This document shows positions 27,697 through 36,395 of a stretch of 64,000 nucleotides of DNA, piece after piece. The notes beneath the pieces are model-generated. The model was not told the origin of the DNA and did not search any database. It saw only the letters and a program-made list of their open reading frames with translations. How positions within the stretch are numbered: position 1 is the first letter of the stretch; the number at the start of each line of letters is the position of its first letter. The position numbers and the translations under genes were made by a program. The stretch is from Bacillus cabrialesii (lineage in GTDB: Bacteria > Bacillota > Bacilli > Bacillales > Bacillaceae), in the NCBI RefSeq assembly GCF_004124315.2, contig NZ_CP096889.1:3269001-3333000 (forward strand), read 5' to 3'.

Positions 27697-27729
27697 TAAA
27701 TTAACAGATCACAAGGAGGACGTTATCTT

Positions 27730-28191
27730 ATGAAAACTGAAAACGCAAAAACAAACCAAACATTAGTTGAGAATTCAATGAACACACAATTATCAAACTG
27801 GTTTCTTTTATACTCTAAGCTCCACCGTTTCCATTGGTATGTGAAAGGCCCTCATTTCTTTACATTGCATGAGAAATTTGAAGAGCTTTATGACCATGCG
27901 GCTGAAACAGTCGATACCATCGCTGAGCGTCTGCTGGCGATCGGCGGGCAGCCTGTTGCCACAGTGAAAGAATACACTGAGCATGCATCTATCACAGACG
28001 GCGGAAACGAAACATCAGCGTCAGAAATGGTACAAGCATTGGTAGATGACTACAAACAAATCAGCAGCGAATCTAAATTCGTGATCGGCCTGGCTGAAGA
28101 AAATCAAGACAATGCAACAGCGGACTTGTTTGTCGGATTGATTGATGAAGTTGAAAAACAAGTGTGGATGCTTTCCGCTTACTTAGGATAA
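27730..28191 (+). CDS. mrgA: MrgA, Dps-family DNA-protecting ferritin
   Basis: A 153-residue Dps protein that stores iron in a 12-mer shell and shields DNA from peroxide. The ferroxidase site is visible in [33 protein letters not shown] (histidines, aspartate and glutamate at the expected spacing). It is a PerR-regulon gene, and an exact PerR box lies upstream. Start ATG 27730 with AAGGAGGACG upstream; monocistronic with a strong terminator. Confidence 0.96.
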   Translation: MKTENAKTNQTLVENSMNTQLSNWFLLYSKLHRFHWYVKGPHFFTLHEKFEELYDHAAETVDTIAERLLAIGGQPVATVKEYTEHASITDGGNETSASEMVQALVDDYKQISSESKFVIGLAEENQDNATADLFVGLIDEVEKQVWMLSAYLG

Positions 28192-28224
28192 AAAAAGCTG
28201 AACCCTTTCCGGGTTCAGCTTTTT
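28192..28224 (+). terminator. Bidirectional terminator between mrgA and htrB
   Basis: AAAAGCTGAACCC / GGGTTCAGCTTTT stem (13 bp) with a TTTCC loop and T/A tracts on both sides. Confidence 0.92.
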
Positions 28225-28233
28225 GATTACCGC

Positions 28234-29610
28234 TTAGCTTGAACTGCTTTCTGTCTGCTTGGTCAGTGTTACATTCAACGTTTTCGTTTTTCCGTTTCGC
28301 AGCACTTGGATTGTCGTTTTATCTCCGACTTTCAAGTCTTTGTAAAGGATCTGACGGATATCCGCACTGCTTTTCACGTCTTTGCCGCTTAGCTTGACAA
28401 TGACATCCTCAGATTTGATACCGGCTTTTGCCGCCGGTGAATTTGCTTGAACTTCTTTTACATAAACACCTTTGCCCAATTGATCTCCAAACAGGCCGAG
28501 TGTATTTTCCTGATACGTTTCAGGAACTTGCGACATGTCAATCATTTGCACGCCTAAAAACGGACGGTCTACTTTCCCGTTTTCCAGCAGCTGGTCAACT
28601 ATCGGCTCTACATCATTGCTTGGAATCGCAAATCCAAGTGACTCCACGCCGCTTTCGCTCACCTTCAAACTGTTGATGCCGATGACCTGGCCGTTTGCAT
28701 TGATTAACGGGCCTCCGCTGTTCCCCGGGTTGATGGCAGCGTCAGTTTGCAGCACGTTCATTTCCACCGTACCCTGTGTTGTATCCACATCAATTGTCCG
28801 GTTCAGTCCGCTGATGATGCCTTGTGTCACCGTACCGGAAAACTGCTGTCCGAGCGGATTTCCGATGGCAATGACCTTTTCGCCCGTACGAAGCTGTGAA
28901 GAGTCACCGAAGCTCGCCACTTTTTTGATGTTCTTGCTGCTGATCTCCAGAACAGCCAAATCAGTAATGGCATCGCTGCCGACAAGCTTGGCAGTCTCCG
29001 TTTCTCCGTTATATAACGTGACAGTCAGCTTATTCGCGCCTTCAACGACATGATTGTTTGTGATGACATACGCTTTATTGCCGTCTTTTTTGAAAATGAC
29101 GCCAGACCCGGTTCCGCTTTCACTTTCTGAGCTGGAGCCGCCTCCCGTGCCGAATGTGTTATTTTGGGAGGTTTGGATATTTGAGATGCCGACAATCGTC
29201 GGCTCTAAATCCTCCACCATATCAGCGACGTTTGAAGCGTTCGTTATTGGTGTCGTTGTAAAGTTATCAGACTGCACCTGTTTATTGGCGGAAACGGTTT
29301 CGGTTGTCTGATTTTGGTCTGACGGCAAATAAGGCGCGATGCCGAGCATCAGGCCCCCGCCGATAATCCCGCCTAAAATCGGGCTCAGCCATGCGGCTCT
29401 CCGTTTCTTTTCTTTTTTCACAGCCGTTTCTTTCTTTTCCATTTCTAAAGCGGAAGCCGTTTCTTCCCGTCCCGCTTCATACGAAGCAGGCGCGTCAAGC
29501 AATTTCTGTTCAGAATGCTCAATCAGCTGCCGGTTTTCTGTATTCTGCTGTTCTGTATGTGAAGATTCTGTTTGATGCTGATCGTTTTGGTCATCACGTC
29601 GATAATCCAT
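28234..29610 (-). CDS. htrB: HtrB (YvtA), membrane-anchored HtrA-type serine protease
   Basis: A 458-residue quality-control protease. It has a cytosolic N-terminal tail rich in glutamine and charged residues (about 70 residues), one transmembrane segment (PILGGIIGGGLMLGIAPYL), a trypsin-like domain with the triad His in VITNNHVVEGA, Asp in DAITDLAVLEI and Ser in NPGNSGGPLIN, and a C-terminal PDZ domain (GVYVKEVQANSPAAKAGI). CssR-activated under secretion and heat stress. Start ATG 29610 with AAAGGAG 11 bases upstream. The divergent cssRS operon encodes its regulator. Confidence 0.95.
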   Translation of the reverse strand: MDYRRDDQNDQHQTESSHTEQQNTENRQLIEHSEQKLLDAPASYEAGREETASALEMEKKETAVKKEKKRRAAWLSPILGGIIGGGLMLGIAPYLPSDQNQTTETVSANKQVQSDNFTTTPITNASNVADMVEDLEPTIVGISNIQTSQNNTFGTGGGSSSESESGTGSGVIFKKDGNKAYVITNNHVVEGANKLTVTLYNGETETAKLVGSDAITDLAVLEISSKNIKKVASFGDSSQLRTGEKVIAIGNPLGQQFSGTVTQGIISGLNRTIDVDTTQGTVEMNVLQTDAAINPGNSGGPLINANGQVIGINSLKVSESGVESLGFAIPSNDVEPIVDQLLENGKVDRPFLGVQMIDMSQVPETYQENTLGLFGDQLGKGVYVKEVQANSPAAKAGIKSEDVIVKLSGKDVKSSADIRQILYKDLKVGDKTTIQVLRNGKTKTLNVTLTKQTESSSS

Positions 29611-29646
29611 GGTTCTTACACTCCTTTAACGGTTTTTCATTTATCG

Positions 29647-29730
29647 TTACATATTTATCGCATGTACAAGTTCAATTGTCCCAATAATGAGGAGAAAAGC
29701 AAAGCACCAAAATAGAATATGTTTCATCAT
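29647..29730 (-). CDS. 27-codon hydrophobic leader ORF upstream of htrB
   Basis: On the minus strand, between the cssR promoter region and htrB, a frame reads MMKHILFWCFAFLLII, then GTIELVHAINM and stop. It looks like an isolated signal peptide or single membrane helix. GAGGAAG lies 7-10 bases before the twin ATGs. It ends 36 bases before the htrB ATG. A possible -10 TATGAT at 29776-29781 would put it inside the htrB leader. I do not recognise it; coding is plausible, not proven. Confidence 0.45.
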   Translation of the reverse strand: MMKHILFWCFAFLLIIGTIELVHAINM

Positions 29731-29886
29731 CCTACATCTTCCTCGCTCTTTTTCTTCCTTTCTTCCCTTATCCATATCATAAACAAACATTGTGGGATAA
29801 AAATGAAAAGAATATGTGAAATTATGAAAATTGCCTGCCGTATGTTAAAACTAGTTTATAATGACGTTGAAAGGATGTGAAGAGCC

Positions 29887-30564
29887 TTGTCATACACCAT
29901 TTATCTAGTTGAAGATGAGGATAACCTGAATGAACTGCTGACGAAGTATTTAGAGAATGAAGGCTGGAACATTACATCTTTTACGAAAGGTGAAGACGCC
30001 AGAAAGAAAATGACGCCGTCTCCCCACCTATGGATTCTCGATATCATGCTGCCGGATACAGACGGCTATACATTAATAAAAGAAATCAAAGCGAAAGATC
30101 CTGACGTGCCGGTCATTTTTATTTCCGCCCGAGATGCAGATATTGACAGAGTGCTTGGCTTAGAGCTTGGCAGCAACGACTACATTTCAAAGCCGTTTCT
30201 GCCGCGGGAGCTGATTATACGTGTGCAAAAGCTGCTGCAGCTCGTTTATAAGGAAGCTCCGCCTGTACAAAAAAATGACATCGCCGTCTCTTCATATCGG
30301 GTCGCTGAAGACGCCCGCGAGGTCTATGATGAAAACGGAAAGATCATCAATTTGACGTCGAAGGAATTTGATCTGCTGCTTTTATTTATCCATCATAAAG
30401 GACATCCATACTCCCGTGAGGACATTCTCGTAAAAGTATGGGGGCATGACTACTTCGGCACAGACAGGGTTGTTGATGACCTCGTCCGGAGACTGCGCAA
30501 AAAGATGCCCGAATTGAAGGTGGAGACGATTTACGGGTTCGGCTACAGGATGATGACATCATGA
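29887..30564 (+). CDS. cssR: CssR, response regulator for secretion stress
   Basis: A 225-residue OmpR-family regulator. The receiver has the acidic pair in LVEDEDNL, the phospho-aspartate in LWILDIMLPDTDG (about residue 52) and the lysine in NDYISKPFLPREL; the winged helix carries ILVKVWGHDYFGTDRVVDDLVRRLRKK. It activates htrA, htrB and itself. The start is TTG at 29887 after AAGGATGTGAAG, with -10 TATAAT at 29857-29862. The last four bases overlap cssS. Confidence 0.95.
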   Translation: MSYTIYLVEDEDNLNELLTKYLENEGWNITSFTKGEDARKKMTPSPHLWILDIMLPDTDGYTLIKEIKAKDPDVPVIFISARDADIDRVLGLELGSNDYISKPFLPRELIIRVQKLLQLVYKEAPPVQKNDIAVSSYRVAEDAREVYDENGKIINLTSKEFDLLLLFIHHKGHPYSREDILVKVWGHDYFGTDRVVDDLVRRLRKKMPELKVETIYGFGYRMMTS

Positions 30565-31916
30565 AAAACAAGCCGCTCTCGTTTCAAATATGGGTTGTCA
30601 TATCCGGCATCCTGTTAGCAATATCCCTTTTACTGCTTGTCTTATTTTCAAACACGCTGCGCGATTTCTTTACCAATGAAACGTATACGACGATTGAAAA
30701 TGAGCAGCATGTTCTGACGGAGTACCGTCTGCCGGGTTCAATTGAAAGGCGTTATTACAGCGAAGAAGCCACGGCGCCGACAACCGTCCGCTCCGTGCAG
30801 CACGTGCTCCTGCCTGAAAATGAAGCTGCTTCTTCAGACAAGGATTTAAGCATTCTGTCATCTTCGTTTATCCATAAGGTGTACAAGCTGGCCGATAAGC
30901 AGGAGGCCAAAAAGAAACGGTACAGCGCCGACGTCAATGGAGAGAAAGTGTTTTTTGTCATTAAAAAGGGGCTTTCCGTCAATGGACAATCAGCAATGAT
31001 GCTCTCTTACGCGCTTGATTCTTATCGGGACGACCTGGCCTATACCCTATTCAAACAGCTTCTGTTTATTATAGCTGTTGTCATTTTATTAAGCTGGATT
31101 CCGGCCATTTGGCTTGCGAAGTATTTATCAAGGCCTCTCGTGTCATTTGAAAAGCACGTCAAACGGATTTCCGAACAAGATTGGGATGACCCAGTGAAAG
31201 TAGATCGGAAAGATGAGATCGGCAAATTGGGACATACCATTGAAGAGATGCGCCAAAAGCTTGTGCAAAAGGACGAAACAGAAAGAACCCTATTGCAAAA
31301 CATATCTCACGATTTAAAAACGCCGGTCATGGTCATCAGAGGCTATACACAATCAATTAAAGACGGGATTTTTCCTAAAGGAGATCTTGAAAACACTGTG
31401 GATGTCATTGAAGGCGAAGCCCTTAAGCTGGAGAAAAAAATAAAGGATTTATTATATTTGACGAAACTGGATTATTTAGCGAAGCAAAAAGTGCAGTACG
31501 ATATGTTCAGTATCGCGGAAGTGACGGAAGAAGTCATCGAAAGATTGAAGTGGGCGCGGAAAGAAATATCGTGGGAAATTGATGTAGAAGAAGACATTCT
31601 GATGCCTGGCGATCCGGAGCAATGGAACAAACTCCTCGAAAACATTCTAGAAAATCAAATCCGCTATGCTGACACAAAAATAGAGATCAGCATGAAACAA
31701 GATGATCGGAATATCGTGATCACCATTAAAAATGACGGCCCGCATATTGAAGATGAGATGCTCTCCAGCCTCTATGAGCCTTTTAATAAAGGGAAGAAAG
31801 GCGAATTCGGCATTGGTCTCAGCATCGTAAAACGAATTTTAACTCTTCATAAGGCGTCTATCTCAATTGAAAATGACAAAACGGGTGTAACATACCGCAT
31901 AGCAGTGCCAAAATAG
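30561..31916 (+). CDS. cssS: CssS, sensor histidine kinase for secretion stress
   Basis: A 451-residue membrane kinase: first transmembrane helix at residues 9-31, an extracytoplasmic sensor loop of about 130 residues, second helix around 165-185, HAMP linker, phospho-acceptor His in NISHDLKTPVMVIRGY, and an ATPase domain with GKKGEFGIGLSIVKRI. Misfolded secreted protein is the known stimulus. Start overlaps cssR by ATGA; a hairpin terminator begins inside its stop codon. Confidence 0.94.
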   Translation: MKNKPLSFQIWVVISGILLAISLLLLVLFSNTLRDFFTNETYTTIENEQHVLTEYRLPGSIERRYYSEEATAPTTVRSVQHVLLPENEAASSDKDLSILSSSFIHKVYKLADKQEAKKKRYSADVNGEKVFFVIKKGLSVNGQSAMMLSYALDSYRDDLAYTLFKQLLFIIAVVILLSWIPAIWLAKYLSRPLVSFEKHVKRISEQDWDDPVKVDRKDEIGKLGHTIEEMRQKLVQKDETERTLLQNISHDLKTPVMVIRGYTQSIKDGIFPKGDLENTVDVIEGEALKLEKKIKDLLYLTKLDYLAKQKVQYDMFSIAEVTEEVIERLKWARKEISWEIDVEEDILMPGDPEQWNKLLENILENQIRYADTKIEISMKQDDRNIVITIKNDGPHIEDEMLSSLYEPFNKGKKGEFGIGLSIVKRILTLHKASISIENDKTGVTYRIAVPK

Positions 31917-31942
31917 ACTGTAAATGTTTTTGCAGTCTATTT
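31911..31942 (+). terminator. Terminator of cssRS
   Basis: AAATAGACTG / CAGTCTATTT stem with a 12-base loop, then TTTT. The left arm includes the cssS stop codon, and the convergent small gene ends 2 bp beyond. Confidence 0.85.
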
Positions 31943-31943
31943 T

Positions 31944-32108
31944 TTATGTGAAAGAATAACCGTTAAAATCTCTGTAATTTGTTTTGAGCGGCTGTTTGCA
32001 TTGATGAACCCATTTTTTCTCTGACAAGGTCTGCTTCGGATATTTGACTTTCTCCACTTTGATTCCTCGGTTTCGCAAGCGGCTGATCATTTCGTCCAAT
32101 TCTCTCAT
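31944..32108 (-). CDS. yirB: 54-residue basic protein, probably YirB/YuzO (YjbH anti-adaptor affecting Spx)
   Basis: The minus-strand frame MRELDEMISRLRNRGIKVEK... ends at TAA 31944 (54 residues). It has a strong AAAGGGTGAATC site before ATG 32108 and a good promoter. The N-terminus is a charged helix and the C-terminus is aromatic and basic (NYRDFNGYSFT). Size and position next to cssS fit YirB (also YuzO), the small protein reported to bind YjbH and protect Spx from ClpXP; I identify it from memory of the locus, not by search. The regulator gene yuxN is divergent, and a TetR-type palindrome lies in its leader. Confidence 0.65.
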   Translation of the reverse strand: MRELDEMISRLRNRGIKVEKVKYPKQTLSEKKWVHQCKQPLKTNYRDFNGYSFT

Positions 32109-32134
32109 TTAGATTCACCCTTTCGCTTGAGCTT

Positions 32135-32148
32135 TGACCATTCGGTCA
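32135..32148. promoter_or_regulatory. TetR-type operator 1 (yirB leader side)
   Basis: TGACCATTCGGTCA, an inverted repeat (TGACC/GGTCA). It lies just downstream of the predicted start point of the small minus-strand gene. A close copy is at 32222-32235. Confidence 0.6.
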
Positions 32149-32159
32149 TCTCAATTTAT

Positions 32160-32188
32160 AATATAAATAATACATGATAAAAAAACAA
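32160..32188 (-). promoter_or_regulatory. Promoter of the small gene at 31944-32108
   Basis: Minus-strand -35 TTGTTT (32183-32188), 17-bp spacer, -10 TATATT (32160-32165). Confidence 0.6.
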
Positions 32189-32221
32189 GTTACAATAAGG
32201 TTAATTTTATAACAGAAGGTG

Positions 32222-32235
32222 TGACTATATGGTCA
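32222..32235. promoter_or_regulatory. TetR-type operator 2 (yuxN leader side)
   Basis: TGACTATATGGTCA, sharing the TGAC...TGGTCA-type half-sites and 14-bp length of operator 1. It lies 41 bp upstream of the yuxN start. Confidence 0.6.
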
Positions 32236-32275
32236 TATCCTAATGAGGCCTCCGGGCTCTGAAAGGGTGGAACCA

Positions 32276-33151
32276 TTGAAGGAAAAAGAAAAGCTGATTA
32301 TTGAAACAGCCTTAAAACTATTTGCCCAAAAAGGATACAACGCAACTTCAGTTCAGGAAATCGCAAAAGCATGCAAAATATCTAAAGGCGCTTTTTATCT
32401 TTATTTTCCTTCGAAAGAAGCGCTTCTTCTGTCTATGCTGAACTACTATTATGATAAAACGTTTACCCGAATTTTAAATATTAAAACGAAGGGCGACAGC
32501 CCCAGAACGGCTTACCGCAAACAGCTGACCGTGCTCTATGAAAACATCCTTGAACACAAGGATTTTATCAGCATGCAGATGAAGGAAGGTTCTCTGCCTT
32601 ACACAGAGGAAGTGGAGCAATGCGCAAAAAAAATCCGCCAATCCTCACTTCAATTTCATATCGACAGCCTGCTGAACATTTACGGAAAACCAGCGGAACC
32701 GTATACTGCTGAGCTTTGTTTCTTAATAGAGGGCATCAGCCAGATTTACCTGGAATGCATGATTTTGCTCGGTTACAGTGTGAAGCCGGATCAATTAGCC
32801 GATATCATTATGAATAGAATTGATGATATGGTAAAAGGCATGTCCGAACGGCACGATAAGCCTTTCATCACATTGGAAGAGGCAAGCTCTTTATTTGGGC
32901 CTCTTACGCACGGAAGGCCTGACCCGCTGACTGAATCGATTGTGAAAAGCCTTCGTGACAAAATCAACAGCTTAAACACAAACTCCTCTCTTGAATTATC
33001 GGAGAGCTTGGACATACTTGAAGCAGAAATGAAGAAAAAAACACCGAAGCTTGTGATCATTAAAGGTATGATCCATAATCTGACGGAGTCTGAAGCTCTC
33101 GCCAAAGATGCCGAGCAGCTTAAATATCTATTGAAACAGCAATATATTTAG
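32276..33151 (+). CDS. yuxN: YuxN, TetR-family regulator
   Basis: A 291-residue TetR protein, long for the family because of a C-terminal extension of about 90 residues. The DNA-binding domain is IIETALKLFAQKGYNATSVQEIAKACKISKGAFYLYFPSKEALL. The ligand is unknown. I start at TTG 32276, five bases after GGGTGG. The frame is open to an ATG at 32243, but that codon has no good site. Two matching palindromes upstream suggest it represses itself and the divergent small gene. Followed by a terminator. Confidence 0.9.
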   Translation: MKEKEKLIIETALKLFAQKGYNATSVQEIAKACKISKGAFYLYFPSKEALLLSMLNYYYDKTFTRILNIKTKGDSPRTAYRKQLTVLYENILEHKDFISMQMKEGSLPYTEEVEQCAKKIRQSSLQFHIDSLLNIYGKPAEPYTAELCFLIEGISQIYLECMILLGYSVKPDQLADIIMNRIDDMVKGMSERHDKPFITLEEASSLFGPLTHGRPDPLTESIVKSLRDKINSLNTNSSLELSESLDILEAEMKKKTPKLVIIKGMIHNLTESEALAKDAEQLKYLLKQQYI

Positions 33152-33154
33152 AAG

Positions 33155-33179
33155 AACGGCTGCTTAAAAAGCAGCCGTT
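33155..33179 (+). terminator. Bidirectional terminator between yuxN and fumarase
   Basis: AACGGCTGC / GCAGCCGTT stem with a TTAAAAA loop, followed by TTTTTTC on the plus strand. Confidence 0.9.
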
Positions 33180-33191
33180 TTTTTCTTTCTA

Positions 33192-34580
33192 TTACGCCTT
33201 AGGTTTTACCATATCTTCTGGTTTTACCATTTCGTTAAATTGCTCCTCTGTCAGCAATTCAAGCTTCAAAGCAGCTTCTTTCAGCGTCAATCCCTCTTTA
33301 TGGGCGAGCTTGGCGATTTTCGCCGCGTTTTCATATCCGATGTGTGGATTCAGCGCCGTAACAAGCATTAATGAATTTGACAGGTTTTCCTGAATCGTTT
33401 CTTTGTCAGGCTCAATACCGACAGCACATTTATCATGGAATGAATTCATGCCGTCGCTCAGCAGCTGCACAGATTGCAGGAAGTTATAAATGATAACAGG
33501 CTTAAACACGTTCAGTTCAAAGTTCCCCTGACTCGCCGCAAAGCCGATTGTCGCATCGTTCCCCATGATTTGCGCTGCGATCATTGTCAATGCTTCACTT
33601 TGTGTCGGGTTAACTTTACCAGGCATAATGGAGCTGCCCGGCTCATTTTCAGGAATGACGATCTCTCCGATGCCGCAGCGAGGTCCGCTTGCAAGCCATC
33701 TGACATCGTTCGCGATTTTCATTAAGTCAGCCGCAAGCGCTTTTAATGCGCCGTGCGCATAAGTGATTTCGTCATGGCTTGTCAACGCGTGGAATTTATT
33801 CGGTGAGCTGCTGAACGTTTGGCCGGTCAGCTTTGTGATCTCTTCTGAGACAAGCTCTCCAAACTCTGGGTGAGCGTTGATTCCTGTTCCGACAGCCGTT
33901 CCGCCGATTGCAAGCGCACGCATTTTATCTGTCGCTTCCAAAATCATTTCCTTCGAACGGTCCAGCATGTAAACCCAACCGCTGATTTCCTGTCCGAGCG
34001 TGAGAGGCGTTGCATCCTGAAGATGCGTGCGTCCGATTTTGACAATATCATTGTATGCTTTCGCTTTTTCATCCAATGTATTTCGAAGCTGGTCAAGCGC
34101 AGGCACTAGCTGCTCGTAAACAGCCAAAACAGCGGCAACGTGCATCGCAGTCGGGAATGTGTCGTTTGAGCTTTGGCTTCGGTTCACGTCATCATTTGGA
34201 TGAATCGTTTGATCAGAGTTCTTTTCTTTTAATAAAGCAGTCGCGCGATTGGCTACCACTTCGTTCATGTTCATATTGCTTTGTGTGCCGCTTCCGGTCT
34301 GCCACACGACAAGCGGGAAATTGTCATCGTATTTGCCTTTGAGCACATCATCACAAACCGCTGCAATCGCTTCCGCTTTTTCCGCATCCAGATTACCGAG
34401 GCGTTTATTAGCGAGCGCCGTGCTTCGTTTTAATATTGCAAACGCCTTCACAACACGCATCGGCATTTTTTCAGAACCGATCTTAAAGTTCTCCTTGCTT
34501 CGCTGTGTTTGGGCGCCCCAAAATTTATCAGCAGGAACTTTTACTTCTCCCATGGTGTCTCGTTCAACTCTGTATTCCAT
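33192..34580 (-). CDS. citG: Class II fumarase
   Basis: A 462-residue fumarate hydratase (citG/fumC) of the TCA cycle, oxygen-stable and iron-free. Signature [13 protein letters not shown] (about residues 316-328) holds the catalytic serine loop; the histidine lies in [15 protein letters not shown]. Substrate-binding [12 protein letters not shown] is also present. Convergent with yuxN. Full length, with the start ATG preceded by GGAGGGATACATAA. Confidence 0.97.
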   Translation of the reverse strand: MEYRVERDTMGEVKVPADKFWGAQTQRSKENFKIGSEKMPMRVVKAFAILKRSTALANKRLGNLDAEKAEAIAAVCDDVLKGKYDDNFPLVVWQTGSGTQSNMNMNEVVANRATALLKEKNSDQTIHPNDDVNRSQSSNDTFPTAMHVAAVLAVYEQLVPALDQLRNTLDEKAKAYNDIVKIGRTHLQDATPLTLGQEISGWVYMLDRSKEMILEATDKMRALAIGGTAVGTGINAHPEFGELVSEEITKLTGQTFSSSPNKFHALTSHDEITYAHGALKALAADLMKIANDVRWLASGPRCGIGEIVIPENEPGSSIMPGKVNPTQSEALTMIAAQIMGNDATIGFAASQGNFELNVFKPVIIYNFLQSVQLLSDGMNSFHDKCAVGIEPDKETIQENLSNSLMLVTALNPHIGYENAAKIAKLAHKEGLTLKEAALKLELLTEEQFNEMVKPEDMVKPKA

Positions 34581-34646
34581 TTATGTATCCCTCCATAACG
34601 GTTGCTTCAATAGATCATAATTCGCCAGTGAAATAAAAAATCCTTT

Positions 34647-34832
34647 TTATTTTTCGATCTTCGCAGATTTTAATTTTAATTCAAGATATACGCGGGAATC
34701 CTTTGAATATTTGTACTTTGGATTCGTCCTGCCGTACTCTTTTGATGTATAAGAAACATCATAATGCTTCTCAAATGATCTGATGAGCTGTTCTATTTCT
34801 TCTTGTTTTCCAGCAAGCCTTACCTGTGCCAC
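34647..34832 (-). CDS. Small DUF3970-type protein
   Basis: A 61-residue protein MAQVRLAGKQEEIEQLIRSF... ending SRVYLELKLKSAKIEK. The beta-alpha-beta-beta pattern and RVYLELKL block resemble the Bacillus DUF3970 family; no function is known. The start is GTG at 34832 with GGAGGAGAC upstream. It sits upstream of citG on the same strand, 66 bp from it, and divergent from gerAA. Confidence 0.75.
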   Translation of the reverse strand: MAQVRLAGKQEEIEQLIRSFEKHYDVSYTSKEYGRTNPKYKYSKDSRVYLELKLKSAKIEK

Positions 34833-34868
34833 TTTGTCTCCTCCGCTTTCATAAAAAAACTTACATCA

Positions 34869-34897
34869 TGAAATACTCTAACACAGTATATCATTTT
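34869..34897 (+). promoter_or_regulatory. Possible sigma-G promoter of gerA
   Basis: TGAAATA (34869-34875) and CATTTTT (34892-34898) with about 16 bp between them resemble the forespore sigma-G pattern. gerA is known to be forespore-expressed. The -10 match is poor. Confidence 0.3.
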
Positions 34898-34949
34898 TTT
34901 AACAGGAAAAGATAACCTCTACTAAGGTTTTGGATAAGAGGTGACTTCC

Positions 34950-36395
34950 TTGGAACACACGTTTAAGGAATATATACATGATAATTTAGCATTGGTTCTT
35001 CCTAAGCTAAAAGAAAATGATGATTTGGTCAAAAACAAAAAAATGCTGGCGAACGGACTGGTTTTTTACTATCTCTATTTTAGTGAATTGAATGACGAGA
35101 AAAAGGTGTCAGAATCCATTAAAACCTTAATCAAAGACGAGGAAACCTTAACGCTGGACCAGGTCAAAAAACGCCTTGACCAGCTTGACGCAAGACCCGT
35201 TGAGACCGCGGAAAAAACGGTCGAGTCGATTCTCAGCGGCAATTGTGCTGTGTTTATCAACGGATTGGACAAAGCTTATATTCTGTCTACAGGACAGAAA
35301 AAAACAAGAAGCCTGGCAGAGCCGACAACTGAAAAAGTGGTTCGCGGCCCAAAAGTCGCGTTCGTCGAAGATCTCAATACAAATCTCGCTCTAATCAGAC
35401 AAAGAACCTCTCATCCGAAGTTAATCACCAAAAAAATCATGATCGGCAAAAACAAACTGAAGCCGGCGGCCATTATGTACATCGAAGGCAAAGCAAAAAA
35501 CTCCGTCATAAAAGATGTAAAAGCGCGGCTTAAAAATATCCAACTGGAGGATATTCAAGACAGCGGAACACTTGAGGAGCTCATTGAAGATAATAAATAT
35601 TCGCCGTTTCCGCAGATTCAAAATACGGAAAGGCCCGACAAGGTATCGTCGGCCCTGTTTAACGGCCGGGTGGCTATATTGGTCGACAGTTCACCATTTG
35701 TGCTGCTGGTCCCGGTTTCTCTCGGTGTCCTGATGCAGTCCCCGGATGACTACTATGAACGCTGGATTTCTGCATCTCTTATCCGGTCTCTGCGGTTCGC
35801 TTCTATCTTCATCACCTTGTTTTTGTCATCGATTTATATCGCACTCGTTTCCTTTCATCAAGGGCTGCTGCCGACCGCGCTCGCCGTCACGATTTCGGCA
35901 AACAGGGAAAATGTGCCGTTTCCGCCGATATTTGAAGCCCTGTTGATGGAAGTAACGATCGAGCTGTTGAGGGAAGCCGGTCTGCGCCTGCCCAATCCGC
36001 TCGGCCAGACAATCGGCCTCGTTGGAGGCGTTGTCATCGGACAGGCGGCTGTAGAAGCGAATCTCGTCAGTTCGATTATGGTCATCGTTGTCAGCGTCAT
36101 CGCCCTTTCATCCTTTACCGTTCCCCAATATGGAATGGGGCTGTCTTTCCGGGTGCTGCGTTTTATTTCGATGTTTTCCGCCGCTATCCTCGGGCTGTAC
36201 GGGATAATCTTATTTATGCTTGTGATTTATACGCACCTAACGAGACAAACGAGCTTTGGATCTCCGTATTTTTCGCCAAACGGATTTTTCAGCCTGAAAA
36301 ATACGGATGATTCCATTATCCGTCTCCCGATTAAAAACAAACCAAAAGAGGCGAATAATCCAAATGAGCCAAAAACAGACTCAAATCAAACTTAA
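34950..36395 (+). CDS. gerAA: GerAA, spore germinant receptor A subunit
   Basis: GerAA (481 residues) is the A subunit of the L-alanine receptor in the spore inner membrane. It has a large N-terminal hydrophilic domain (about 240 residues), then 5-6 membrane segments with SPDDYYERWISASLIRSLRFASIFI, LPTALAVTISANRENVPFPP and GLVGGVVIGQAAVEA. The start is TTG at 34950, five bases after AGGTGA; a GTG three codons upstream is within that site. gerAB overlaps its 3' end by 32 bp. Confidence 0.94.
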   Translation: MEHTFKEYIHDNLALVLPKLKENDDLVKNKKMLANGLVFYYLYFSELNDEKKVSESIKTLIKDEETLTLDQVKKRLDQLDARPVETAEKTVESILSGNCAVFINGLDKAYILSTGQKKTRSLAEPTTEKVVRGPKVAFVEDLNTNLALIRQRTSHPKLITKKIMIGKNKLKPAAIMYIEGKAKNSVIKDVKARLKNIQLEDIQDSGTLEELIEDNKYSPFPQIQNTERPDKVSSALFNGRVAILVDSSPFVLLVPVSLGVLMQSPDDYYERWISASLIRSLRFASIFITLFLSSIYIALVSFHQGLLPTALAVTISANRENVPFPPIFEALLMEVTIELLREAGLRLPNPLGQTIGLVGGVVIGQAAVEANLVSSIMVIVVSVIALSSFTVPQYGMGLSFRVLRFISMFSAAILGLYGIILFMLVIYTHLTRQTSFGSPYFSPNGFFSLKNTDDSIIRLPIKNKPKEANNPNEPKTDSNQT

